Source: Spisula solida (taxonomy: Eukaryota > Mollusca > Bivalvia > Venerida > Mactridae). Taken from it: a stretch of DNA of 64,000 nucleotides. The notes beneath the pieces were generated by a model, which worked only from the letters and a program-made list of their open reading frames with translations, searched no databases and was not told the DNA's origin. The stretch spans positions 10,591,455 through 10,655,454 of the forward strand of contig OX365948.1 in the NCBI GenBank assembly GCA_947247005.1, in the 5' to 3' direction. The position numbers were made by a program, and so were the translations under genes. This document shows, piece by piece, positions 1-13,100 of the stretch; positions within the stretch are counted from its first letter, which is position 1, and every line of letters begins with the position of its first letter.

Positions 1-902
1 GATATATGTTTGTCCAGATGATAACTGAAAAACTATGACAGAGGTTTACAAGTTTGACACCTTGCATGTGCATAGATCTCAGTGAGGGGAAGTGTAGTGC
101 CAAAGAACCATAACTCTTAATTGCATATTTTTGGAGTAATTCCCTTTGTAATTTTTCATACTTAATTATTTGTCCTGGCCATAACTCATACAGTATTGGA
201 GATATCTATCTTAAACTTCATAGGTGAATACATGTAGATCTCATTAAAGCTATTTAAAGTGCAGTGCCCAAGAATCATAACACTTCATTAGGAGCATAAC
301 CCGTCTCTGACTGCTCTTGTCTTATTTGGTTGATACAATGTAATTGTTAAACTGCAAAAAAAAATTTACATACAGAGACACTATTTCTTGGTTTTGGTGA
401 AAAAGACCAGTTTGTGGGACATAATTTCAAGGATTTCGGATTTCATGAAAAATAGCAAGGTCAAAATTCACACAAATTATCATAAATTGTTAAAAAAATT
501 AAACAGATATATAATACCCTACAAAATTTGTATTATTACATGTTGATGTATGCAAGTTAAACTTCCTAGAAACCCAGTCTTATACCTGACTGAACTTAAA
601 AGCAAGTATGGCAGCCACTGTAAACTTCGACATGTTTATTGGTATTATTATTAATTGGGGATTTAATTTAATGGTTTAGGTCATCCAGGAAATCTACAAA
701 ATTAAATCCCCCACAAATATTTTAAATGATTTTACAGTATGTGTTAGTCGATTGAAGTAAATTGTATAATTTAAGGAGTGTGTAGGAACTTTTGGAGGGT
801 AGTGTATTATGTATAAGCAATGTTGCTTTCCTTCTGTATTGTTATAATAAATAATGGTGTCCTGTTTGTTAATTAATAATAATTCCCTGTTGTTATTTCC
901 AG
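1..902. other. Intron sequence upstream of first visible KIFC1 exon
   Basis: No coding exon could be supported here. The stretch is AT-rich and ends in a normal acceptor (TTATTTCCAG) at 902. The first visible exon opens in phase 0 without a Met, so this is the 3' part of an intron whose upstream exon(s) lie outside the window. Confidence 0.6.
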
Positions 903-1134
903 GCTCCTAGTGCAAAAAGACAGAGAACATCGGGTTCTGAAAACAAGACTAACATAAAACCTCCTACAACCCTCAAATCTTCCAATAGCACTGGAAGTCT
1001 TAACTCCACTGGTCCTGCCAAAAAACTCACAGCATCAAGGAGTGGTAGCAATCTGAAAGCAGCCATTGCACCAAATGCTAGAGCCACTAAAACTGCAGCA
1101 GTTAAACCTACTGTTGTTACTTCTGCCAAACCAG
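903..1134 (+). CDS. KIFC1: KIFC1 exon, tail domain (first in window)
   Basis: Acceptor CCAG at 902, donor CCAG|GTAAGG. Enters in phase 0, leaves in phase 1. Encodes a Ser/Thr/Lys-rich disordered tail starting '[11 protein letters not shown]', comparable with the KKRTRG nuclear-localisation region of human KIFC1. Low complexity makes this exon recognisable only by its context. Confidence 0.8.
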
Positions 1135-4100
1135 GTAAGGTATTGTGGGGGTTTTGACCAGTCAAAATAAACATAATTGCACAGTAGCTGCACACTATAA
1201 ATTACTAATCCTCACCTTTCTAGAGATGTCTTATCTATGTTCACCTGTGGTGTCATTATGGGATTTTTGACAGGTCAAGAAAACTTCACAATATTATAAT
1301 ATATGCAAAAAAAAAATAATATGTAGCCATACATATTCTCTCTATTTAGTGCGAGTTTAAATATATTCTATATGGTGATATCATAATCATATATAAGTTT
1401 TTGAAAACAATGTCTATTCAAATACCAGTCAATGAATATCATGAACCCTTTTTACAAATAAAGAGAGTGTAAACAGTACATCCATTGATTTCTGTCGGCC
1501 CTTTTGTGTTCGTGCCTATCTTGATGTTTAATCTGTATGTTTTGGCTAGCGCAGAATTTGATCTCATTTCAGTCAGTAATCAGTGATACACAATTTACCT
1601 GTTTCATTATATTTTTTACTATACAGTTGTATTGTATTGTTTCATTTTTTACTCTTAAAATTGTTTTGTTCTTATCCATGTTATTGTAACTTGTTTCTTT
1701 GTTTTCAAATTTGTTAATTTTATTTTTACTGAATAAGTTGTTTACCACAACACAATATTGGGTAAACAATTGTTTATTTCATGGTTTTATGGGGACAAAA
1801 ACGGCCCTTATCTCTAAGTTACCCTTCAATAATCCTTTTGTTTCCATTAAACTATTGATAAAAAAGTTAAGTAGGAAAAGTAAAAAGTCAATGGTACATG
1901 TATACTCTGAATGGATTTATTATCAAGTCCTTTCATTTTAATTCAGTATCAGATTTCGTTAGTTGATATTATTACAAGAAAACAATCTTATCGTATCTTT
2001 TCAAAAGTTCTGTATTTAATATTTTCATGTTTATGCAAGTTCTTAAAATCTTATAAATTTAGTTATTAATGCATGGGACAATTTGATTTCAAATTTCTGT
2101 TGCATATGTGTGTGTTACTGGAACAAATGCATATATTTACATGATACAAACCACATGGCATATGTTAAATTGAAATATTTTATTTAAGTAAAAATACATG
2201 TCTGTATAGTGTTTTCTAACAACAATAAAGCTGTGGTGTCATAAATGAAGAACATGTGTAACTTCTGTAGAGACATATTATTATTATATTGCTGTTTTGG
2301 ATTAGTTTAAGTTCTATTACCTGTCAGAAATATGTCAAGGATTCCAGTGTTTATTGAAAGAAGTGCAAGGAAGGGATGGAATGTTACTGGAGAACCTTGT
2401 ATATTTATTGCTTGCAAGTCTGTGAATACATCGTCGGACATTGATTCCAGAGTGTCTACAGACTGCAGTGTTGATTTGGTTAACAATTCAAATTTACATG
2501 TTCAACTTCAGCAGTTGAGTGATGTTGACAATGAAGTTGAATCTATCAATGATGAACATAGAGACAGATTGATTGATAAAGTACAGCTGAATGATACGTT
2601 AGAATCTAAGTTGGATGATGTGGATTTAAAGCTGGAGAATATTGTAAATGTTAAGAACCAGAAGAATGAGTCATCGATAACCGTGGTATCATGTAGTAGG
2701 GGCATTACAAATGCGAAATGTGACTGCGCTGTATGTTGTAAGGGAGTGAATATAGCACGGTATGTCTCTGGTCAGAGAATAGATAGTAAATCTGCGGAGA
2801 TAGACGATCATGAAGCACATGAAAAAAACAAAAACACCAGTCTTACCAAATTAACAAATGGAAATGATGTACCAGTACCTAAAAGCCTTATTCCAAGACC
2901 CAAGCTTCTCACAGCTGGTAGAATATTGATGACATCAGCTCCTGTAAAACGAGCTAAGAGCAAACTTAATAGAAAAATTAAAAGTGAAATAAAAGACTGT
3001 CAGATGAATAGAACTCTACAACATGAAACTAATTTGAAAAGTAAGATGCATGGATTGATAAAAGGGAATAAGATTGTTGACGGTGCGATGAATGGGAAGA
3101 TGGAACTTGCTGATAATACTATATCAGCCAAGGGGTTTGATGGTAACATGGCAAAATATACCGGTAGTTTAAATCCTGAAAATACGAAAGAAATTTCTAA
3201 GAAAAGTGCTACAGAAAAAATTGGACAAAAGTTGGACTCAAAGTCGGGTGTAAAATCAACTGACATTGTCGAAACAAAATGTAATAGCAAAGTTATATCA
3301 TCATGTGACCATAGAAATGATATAATCACAGATTGTGATGCACTAAAAGGGGACACAGGTGTACAACATGTGGAAGAGACTTGTACAGAATCTAGTTTGT
3401 TTAAATCACATCAGGAACTAGAGGACTCTGAACCTGAATGTGCTCAACATTATATCGACTGTAAAAATAATAGAGAAGTAATTGATAAACCCACTGAAAC
3501 TATTCCTACAGAACATGTGCCAACCATTATGAATCTTAAACACTCCAAAGTGAATGATAATCAATCAGTATCTTCATTTGTTCATACAAACGGTTCAAGT
3601 GTCAAACTTACCAATAGTATAAAGGACCATGGGGTGGTGAAATTGGTGAAGTGTGTTCAGCCTAAAAGAAGCTGTATTCCAAAGTTCCGTAAAAATGCTA
3701 CTCATCACAATGAAGATGATAAAGTACATTGTAGAAATAAGACTAATGCTACAGATGATGAACATTATAGCAGTGAAACTAATGCTACGGATCCTGGTTG
3801 TCAAAATGTTTTAATGAATATTTCTAAATCATATAGAGTAGAGGGAGATGGTGGCTGTATTTCTATGGTGAATGGTTATACCAGTCTATCACCCCATCGT
3901 AGTTCCAGTATACCTACTCCATCGTCAATCAACAGATACTCGTCTCAACCTGAGAACTGTAAGGAATATAGTAGTGCTAATGAATCAGATTGCTCTGTTA
4001 GTGGAGACGTTAACACTGGTCAAAGTATGTTCTCATACAAACACTTCTCACGATCTTCAAAGCTTCGTAAAACAATTCACAGGAGACCAAATTGTTCTGA

Positions 4101-7100
4101 AAGTGATACTTCAACCAGTGAAACAGGCGGTCATAAAGCAGTGCCTACTGTTAAAAATCCTATTGGTGAGATACAGAAGTGTAGTACATCACAGAGGAAC
4201 TTGCCTCGAGCACCAGCTAGTGTTCGTACAGTGCTGATTGGACAGAGATGTGATATGGCCAACAGCAACATTAAATATAACACCCAACAAGGTGAACCAA
4301 TGCACTTGTGTGAAGTTTGTGTGTCTAATAGTTGAATCAGTTGAACAGTTGAATATTTTCTTACATAACTTAGTCGGGATTGAACCCTAATTTAGACCCT
4401 AATCATGTTCATGCTTGTCCAACAGAATTTCTGGTGGTCATGCTGTCTATTAGTATTATGCAATATAAACATTAACTTTATTCCATGTGTGTTATGGTTT
4501 CATTTTGAACAATTAACTGCAATTTCATTTCACCATGCCCATCATCAGTTTATATACTCCTGTTTGACAATAAATAATATCCTTTCTGAAAATGATTCTT
4601 GAACCGGAGACCTACATTCCATGAATAAATAATAACCCTTAAATACATGAAAACCATTGGTCACAGACCAGTGGTAGTGTAAAGTCCTGTGCTTTGTTTT
4701 TTAATCAGATATTTAACTTTTAACAACTTTTCAGTTATATAATATGGTGCTATAGTTTTGTTGGCATTAGTGACTAGCTCTGACTCGAAGCCTTTCTGCA
4801 CACTGCTTGCAATGACATAATTCAGTGGTGGTGGGCAAATGTTTGTAACCAAATGTTACAACTTGCATGGTCTTGAGACATCAAACTATTAATTTACATG
4901 GAAAGATGTTATTGTATGTTTATGCTTATATTGATTATTTCAGGGGCTGCTCGACCAGGAGCCAGAGGCAGTAATGGAAGACCTCCTGTGGGTGCCCAAT
5001 CATCTACATCCAATGCAGGTAAGATAGCATATTAATATTCTTTCAATTATTTATTACTTTTGAAAATAGATCTATTTGACATTTGTATGAAAGGTTAAAA
5101 TGGAAAGAAGACACTAAATTTTCGTTATCACAAAATAATAAGAATGAAGTATTTGTAGACTCATAAGCACATGTGAGTAAAAACAGAAATAAACAGTTTT
5201 CAAGCTAGCTTTATGAAACTTGATATGTGGATAGGGGGCAATGAGGGGATTATGCACGTCTAAAATTATTTTGATTCTGACAAAAATTGTGGTTGCTATG
5301 GCAACAGAAACATTGAAAATGGCTTAAAACCGGTAGGGGACTTCTGTATTGCTTGCAATTCTCAATTACTTGTTTATATATTAAAATCTTAATGTTAAAA
5401 AAATGTAACACTGTATTTTGCTCCATGTAAACGTGTAGAGCTGTAGCGTTATCTAATAAACGGTATATCACGGTAGAATTTTCGGCTGTTTAATTTATCT
5501 CCCGCGTATAATTTGCGATTTTTATCAATGAAATTTACGTCTTGTTTATTTCATGACGTCATGAATTGTGACGTCGCCGTAGAGCGCGACGTTTTGCGTA
5601 ATTTTTTTGTAGCGTTACTGTTTTTTTATTCGATTATATTTATTTTCTAGCAGCATGTTATGGCATGTATCAATTCATATGATTAAACGTGAAATACGTA
5701 ATTGGAATTTGGCGTTAAAAAAGCATCAATTTGGCGACAGATAAAGATACAGTCAGATCTCGATACAACGACACTGTTCGTTCCCGACCAAAATGTCGTT
5801 ATAACGAATTTGTCGTTATACTGAATTTCACTAGTGATGGGAATTTTGAATAGGAGATTGTTTCATAAAAATCAATTATTGATTAACATATAATTTATTA
5901 TGTCATTAAATTGTCATAATCAGCAAAATCAGCATTTAAAATAAAATACAATGTTTTGAGAGAGCTCCAAATAACGTGCGTCCGAATTTAAAGATGTCCG
6001 GATACTACTACAGTAAACTATAAAATATAACGCTCTAGAGAATAAATTGGTGATTCATTTTGTTACTAATTATACCCTATCGACTTTAAGAATTGATGAA
6101 TTAATAAATCATGCTGAGAAATCTCGATTGACATCGTTTATTTCGTGACCCGTACGATTTCTAAAATACGAATATATGTATGCGATGACTTCGATTATCT
6201 CCCTTGATTACGAATGCGCGAGCCGTATTTCACAAACTGTGATTATACTGTGAAAGGTTCCACTATTATACTGAGAGCAATTAAGATGATTTTCACAAGT
6301 GTAATTACATAAGTACCGTAAATAATCGACCATAACTCGCATGCAGCCATTAGTCGCAGGGTGACTTTTGATAAAAAATCGAGGTTTTTGTCAAAATCCT
6401 TTCATAAGTCGCCAGTAGACTTTTCAATTTTTTGAATCAAAATCCACAAACATTTTTGTTATAATGTACAAGTTATGCCCGAATCAGTTGACTATTTAGC
6501 CTCCATGATAATGGGAACGACGGTAAATTGGTATAATCAACAAAGATGGAATAAAAGGGTGATTCACCACAACAGATGTTTGAAAAACACGTATGCCCCC
6601 ATGGCAGACCAATAGTCAGAAATGGTGAAGGTCACAGTGACCTTTGACCTACAGACCTAAAAATCAATAGGGTTCATCTACTGTTGCTGACCAACCTCCA
6701 TGTAAAGTTTCAAGAGCAAATGTCAAAGCGTTCTTGAGTTATTGAACGGAAACCATTTTATACGACGGACATAACGACCGACCGACATGTGCAAAGATGG
6801 GGCATAATCATTTTTTTTAAATTATCTTCAGATCATATTTGCATTCATCAAACAGATTTAGTTTAAACAGATCTAGAACTTGTTGTAAACGAAATGAGAA
6901 GTGTCCAACTTACGGAAATTGGCCGCATGCAACCAGATAAATCCGACAATAAATCCCATTTTTATGTAGATCTATAATCACTCAACAGTATTTTTATAAA
7001 TTATGAATCATTGAAAAGATTCTTCAAACTCATTGAGATTATATTTTTCAAAATACAGCGAGTCCTCAAATTAGCCGCTGTGTTAACCCATGTACTCGTT

Positions 7101-10100
7101 CACTTGGTGAAAAATTCGCATATTATTAGGCATAATATTTCTCAGAGTATATTACTACGCCTCCGTTCACACTTCATTGATATTTTCGCCAGAGGCAATC
7201 TAGGCTACTTTGGATCTGTAACTTGATGGAAAATGTCTTCAATGGGTCAAAATTGGGTTATGAATCTGGCTTCTCTCGTTCATAAGTCGTGGGGTGACAT
7301 TTTAGGGTTTTTTGGGATCGTTTTAGGGCGACTTATGGGTGATTATTTACGGTAGGCTCCTTGCTTAGACGGCGACTTTGTGTAAAGCCGATAAATAGTT
7401 CAAGTGTGAAAAATAGTCCCTTGATAGTGTCAGTATATCGAGTATTAATTACTGTGTAAACACTCGATTCGTTCCCATTGTTTTGCTGTCGGTGTCGGTA
7501 AGTGAATATGTCGTTATAACGGATACAATTAACGTTGGGCCGAACTTAAAATATTCTTGGTTTCCCCATCCTGACCCTAGCAGATTTAGAATGGGTAGGT
7601 AGGTAGGGTTAAATATTTTTTTTGGAACCCTTTCAGTATGATAGTTATTGGTTAAGACATACAAATAATGAAATTTAGAATTAACTTTAAGGTGAACACC
7701 AACAGTCTTAAATTTAATGGTAAGAAAGAAGTCAGTAAACAAAAATTAACATTTTCACTTCCAATTCTTAATAAAATAAATATTATATCCATTTGGGCAA
7801 TCAAATATTTTGGGTAGGGCCCTTTTTAGTCGGGTAGGTAGGGGATGGGGAAACAAACAATATTTTATTTTAGGCCTTGTATAGAATTCGTCCCCACCAA
7901 CTGGTGTTGTTATAATGAAATTGTCGGTATATCGGATGTCGTTGTAACGAGTCCTGACTGTAATAGTAAAGCTTAAAAATCCAAGGGCGTACGTTACGAT
8001 TCTTTGAACAGCGGAAGTTGTCTATAGCAACATGAAAAATAACTCACAAACTTCGCAAACAAAATAGTCTGTTTATATTTGTACAAATTACACATCACTG
8101 TTTGATGCTTGAAACTATTTGACAATCTAACATCCAACTCTGTTTAAGGATTGCTTCTTCTGTTAATAGCAGGATCGACGGCAAAGGGCAAGGCTAAACG
8201 TCCAGCATGGGACTTGAAGGGTCGTCTACAAGATATGGAAGAACAATGGAAACAAAAACAGGATGAAAAGAATGAATTTTTAACACAGGTAATTAAAATT
8301 TGTTTTTCATAATTATCACATTAGTATATTACGCGATTGAGTCTTTAATTTATGACTTATGTCTTGTAAAAATCTTGCTTACCAATTATTCAGATTAAAG
8401 TTAGTGTGTTTTTAGGCCCCCATATTATTGTTCAGCAGGCCCAGTATTTGTTCAGGTTTTTGAATCCTGAAATTTCATTCTTAGTTTATATTGATGAATG
8501 GAGTCTCAGGTTGGGAAATTTGGGTTTTCAGACCTGAGAATGATTGCTAATTACCAAGTCTGTTCAGGGACATGCTTTCATATAAAACAAAAAAAATGTC
8601 AACATAGTGTCTTCAGACTTCAATGTGGCTTGCCTGTGTGACCTGCATGTTTCAATGGGGGTGTTGTGTTTTAAAACGCACCTTGATCATTATTGTTTTC
8701 TTCTGAAAAACATCTTTGTTACCAGTCTTGATATAATGTTGGTAGACTGCGTGCATCATTCCTAAAGCACTGCTAGTCTTCTACTTCATTGTAACGATAC
8801 ATGAATGTTTTAGATGCAAGAATGTAATGAAAGGATTGCATCATTGGAGAGTCACAACAACCAGTTGTCAGGAACTGTTGCCCAGAAGGAAGAACACTAC
8901 AGCCACGCATCCAAAGAGATTGATACCTTACAGAAACAATTACGGTTGGTTAACTTTGCAAATTAAATTAAGGGTTATAAATACATCTTGTGCAATTGTT
9001 TTATGTAGAATTTGATCAAATATTCCTATACTGTATGGGCAGAAAGCTGTGCTTTGAAACTTGTGATTATATGGGAGACTTCATTCAAATTCCTCAAAAT
9101 AGTTGTTGTCACTAGGTGAAGAATTTGAAGCTAGGTCTTATAAACGCCTGCAAGGGTCCTACAAACCAAGACTTTGCTGCATGAGAAAGAATGAGTTATG
9201 GTCATGTAAATTTTTTTAGCCTGAATTCTAACACAAGAACTATGTTTGAAACAATATTTTACTGTAGGGATGTGTGCTAATGGCACCCAAAACTGACTTG
9301 TATTTTATATTCGGGGTTGAAAATTATAATTTGTTTATAATGATATTCTGATGAAGTGGTTAGCCAAAAAGTTAGTGATATGAATTTATATACTGTAAGT
9401 TAACACATGTTGTTGTTGAATTGATATCCCTTTATATTCAGGGTTAGGAATTATGCCTCAGTAACCCTGAATGTTTTAAAAGTTTTATTTAAATAATGTT
9501 AGGTTGTGTGAATGCTAAGAGCTTGTATGCATTTATCAAGCTGTTGTGTTGATAATTTGTTTGTCTTTCAGTGAATCGGAAGATGAATTATATGAAGTAA
9601 AACGCAAATTTGAACGGGAAACAGAGAATTTTGAATTCACGAAAGGTTCTCTACGGCGTCAGAAAGAGGCCCTGGAAGGTGAAATATCAGGACTTCAACA
9701 AGAAGTATCTGGACTGAAATCATCTGTTGCCCAGCTGACCTCCTCTCAAGCCGGTCTCAAGTCAGAACTGGAAGCTACAAAGGTGTGTTTATTCTACGAC
9801 ACTATCATTCTACCAATGAAAATTTGTACATATCCTGTTCACACTCATTGTTGTATGTATGCGGCCTTTGTATGTAACAGTTCCATTGAAGATTCAGTAT
9901 TTGATCTAAAAATTGTTATGTCACTGCTCGTATCTTATTAAATGTTTCCTTTACAGCTTGCTCTAGATCAAGCAACAAAAACTGTAGCTGATAGGGACAG
10001 TACAATACGAGACTTGGAGAAGTCAGTAGAAGAGAAGAGCAGTATGATCTGTGAACTCAACAGTAAATGTAGAGAACATGAGACTACAAGAAGGAAGCTA

Positions 10101-13100
10101 CACAACACCATTCAGGAATTGAAGGTAATTTTGTACATTTCTTAAACTTTGACATGACATTTTTGTGCACATGATGCTTTAATTGATGCCTTAAAAAATC
10201 TTTGTTTGGAATCATCTGACCTACTTTCTGCTTTGATGAGGTTAACAGTTTGGTTTTTTTAAACTCATGCCCTATTCTTGAAATGTTTTCAGGGTAATAT
10301 ACGAGTGTTCTGTAGAGTTCGACCATTACTTGGTGATGAACTGTACGGAAATGACGGTGAAATTCATCATATGAACTTCCCTGATGAAGAACAGAAAACA
10401 CTGGAACTGGAAAAATTAGCAGATGTCAGCATGAGCGAGGTAAGTCTTGATGATACGGTTGTTTGGCTCAACGTACACATCCAGTAATACTTAGGTGGCT
10501 ACTTTTATGGAGAAACCAGTTTCTTTTAGGTGGCTAAAATTAGATACGTAACTATCTTCATTTTCGTAAAGTAGCCACATAAATACCGTCTTGTGAGAAT
10601 GTCCGTCTGACTGGATAGCACTAGTTCTCCTTTACCATTGATCAAATTTCAATGAAACATGAATACTTACTACCCTGCCTAATTGTGTATATTGTCAGGA
10701 ATTTTTGGTTGATTGGCCCTTTGTGGGAGACATACATTATTGTACATGTATCAAACCCATTTTAGTTTATGATGATTTTAAGAAGCATTGTGAAAATCGG
10801 TGCTTGATAGCAGTTAACTTGGTTCTTAAAATTGTTAATATTATAATTTTATGAAGGTGGATTGGTAATAAAACAAAACAATATGCTGTTTGCTTTGTAG
10901 ATTGCAAGATCATGTAATAAAATTTAACTTTTAGATAGTACATCAGATGTAAGAAAGTTCAAAGCTTCATACTGTACAAGTACGTAAAACTAGTGCTTGT
11001 TGTAGGGAATTAATGTACAAATTTTTAAATCTTTATAGAGCACTCTTGGTGGAAACAGAAATGGAAAGGGGAAATATGAATTCAGTTTTGATAAAGTCTT
11101 TGCACCTGATTCTACACAATTTAGTGTGTTTGAAGAAATATCACAACTTGTACAGGTAAGTTAATTAATTTTATCACATAAAATAGGCTCTGGGAGTTTA
11201 ATAAACCTATTACATAAAAGTCATAATACACACGTGTAATAAACATGCAAATGAGGTATATACAAAGGCGAGTCACTTTATTTATGTATTCATACACGTT
11301 GTCAAAAAAGTAAAATAATACATTTTTAGAATAGAATAAATTTTATATCCGATTATGAGCACTCTAGGGCATGTTATAAGCACACAATAACAGATGTACA
11401 AGAACTTAAGAGATATAACTGTAAGTAAACATTACGGTAGGTCCGTTAAACGTGGGTACGAATAAGATCGGGACGAAATTTACATACCAAATATCTGGCA
11501 TCTACACAAACACGGCATCGGATGTTGATTTCATTGTATAAATCCGTTAATTTTGAGTATTAAAGACGATTTTCCTTGCTTACCAAGTACTTGCATCGTG
11601 TACAATCAGTTATTTTCGGCTATTCGGACGAATCGCGAATAAATTCACGCGGAAAACCAAGTTACTTCCCCTGTCCTTGGTTGTTACTAAAACCCGGAAC
11701 GGAACAGAACAGAATACGTTGTGTGGCTGCGGGCCTAGATTTAATTATTTACTTTGTTAAGCGTAGTTTTACATCTGCAGGATTTTAGATACCCAAAAAA
11801 TATTATTTTGAAAGGCAGAAAAATTAACATATTGGAGTATACATTGTTGCACTATTTTCTTAGCTCTTTCAATAAACCGCTTTACTCCTATGGAGTTTAT
11901 TTGCTAAAGGGGAAGTGTGTGCATTCTTGACAAACTTTTACTGTGTATTTGGTTTATGTGATAAAAAGAATCTTACATTCGTGTCATTCCATATTAAATT
12001 TATTAAACTCGTTGAATAAAAGTGATAAGAGCCTCGCATTTTATCATTTTATCCAACTCGTTTAATAAATTCAATATAGAAAGACACTCATGTAAGATCC
12101 TCTATATCTTGGATGATATTGACTTATAGGTGGCTTAGATAAGTGACATCACACAACTGCAGATATCTCCCCGCCTTATAATTTGTAAAAGGTTGTTTGT
12201 CAAAATTTCATGTGAATTTTAATTTAATTGGACCATTTTCTATAATTTACCATCAAATTATTTTTAGATATTTGATTGACAACTGGCATTAACTACTTAT
12301 CTGTGGATAATGGTCAAATTTATTGATTCAGCATAGTATAACAAATTTCTTTCTTGGTGACACTATGTAAAGTCAGGATTTGTTTGAGCTGCCGAAATGT
12401 TCTGAATTTAAAAAGTTAAATTTTTACATTTTACTCATGTTAATGTTCTGTATCGTTTTCAGTCAGCACTAGATGGGTACAATGTTTGTATATTTGCCTA
12501 CGGTCAGACAGGCAGTGGGAAGACATACACAATGGAAGGTCCCTCTGTCATAGATGAGGAGTCTAGAGGAATGATCTCACGTGCCGTGTTACAGATCTTC
12601 AGTAGCACACGTGAGCTTGAAGATAAAGGATGGCAGGTAAGCATACACATTGTTAAATGTGATTGTCAGCAAAGTGCAATTAGTGGTCTTTTATTCTGTC
12701 AGATTAAATTCAGATGAGTTCTGATAAAATGTATGGATTAATAAACCAGTGGAATGGTGCATGAGATGTAGCTAAGACTTCCTTTATTACGAAATGATTC
12801 AATCCTTGTTCGTGCTGATGGTCTCTTTTACAGCCGTGTATTACTTGTGTAAAGTTTAGCCAATAGTTACCTAAAAAGCAGTTTTCATGCTAAACTGTAG
12901 GTGTAATGTCTTATAAATCTGTCTTTATAGTATGGTTTCGAAGGTTCTTTCCTGGAGATTTACAATGAAACAATCCGAGACTTACTTGGTAACCATGGCA
13001 ATGATGTGAAACATGACATTAAAATGTCAGGGACAGCCGGTGGTGATGTGACCGTCACAAACTTGACAACGGTACCTGTAACAGCTGAAGATCAGGTATG

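Larger units (their letters stand above)
5750..7960 (+). mobile_element. TIR element copy A (TA target duplication), carrying nested insertions
   Basis: Inverted ends begin CAGTCAG at 5750 and finish CTGACTG at 7960 and share the block 'TACAACGACA'. The element is flanked by TA at 5748-5749 and 7961-7962. A second, shorter copy lies in opposite orientation at 54775-55552, which fixes the boundaries. The size difference (about 2.2 kb against 0.78 kb) comes from elements nested inside copy A. No transposase was seen, so this is a non-autonomous Tc1/mariner-like (TA-inserting) element in a KIFC1 intron. Confidence 0.85.

Noticed and set aside
893..1195. 100-codon - strand hydrophobic ORF
   Set aside because: Antisense of a KIFC1 tail exon; the + frame has matching splice sites and phase.
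3000..3356. 118-codon - strand ORF
   Set aside because: Antisense shadow of the 2332-4335 ORF.
3872..4237. 121-codon ORF overlapping the nested 667-codon ORF
   Set aside because: A +1-frame shadow of the longer ORF.
7011..7226. 71-codon ORF inside the nested TIR element as a transposase
   Set aside because: Hydrophobic, low-information sequence without catalytic motifs; too short.
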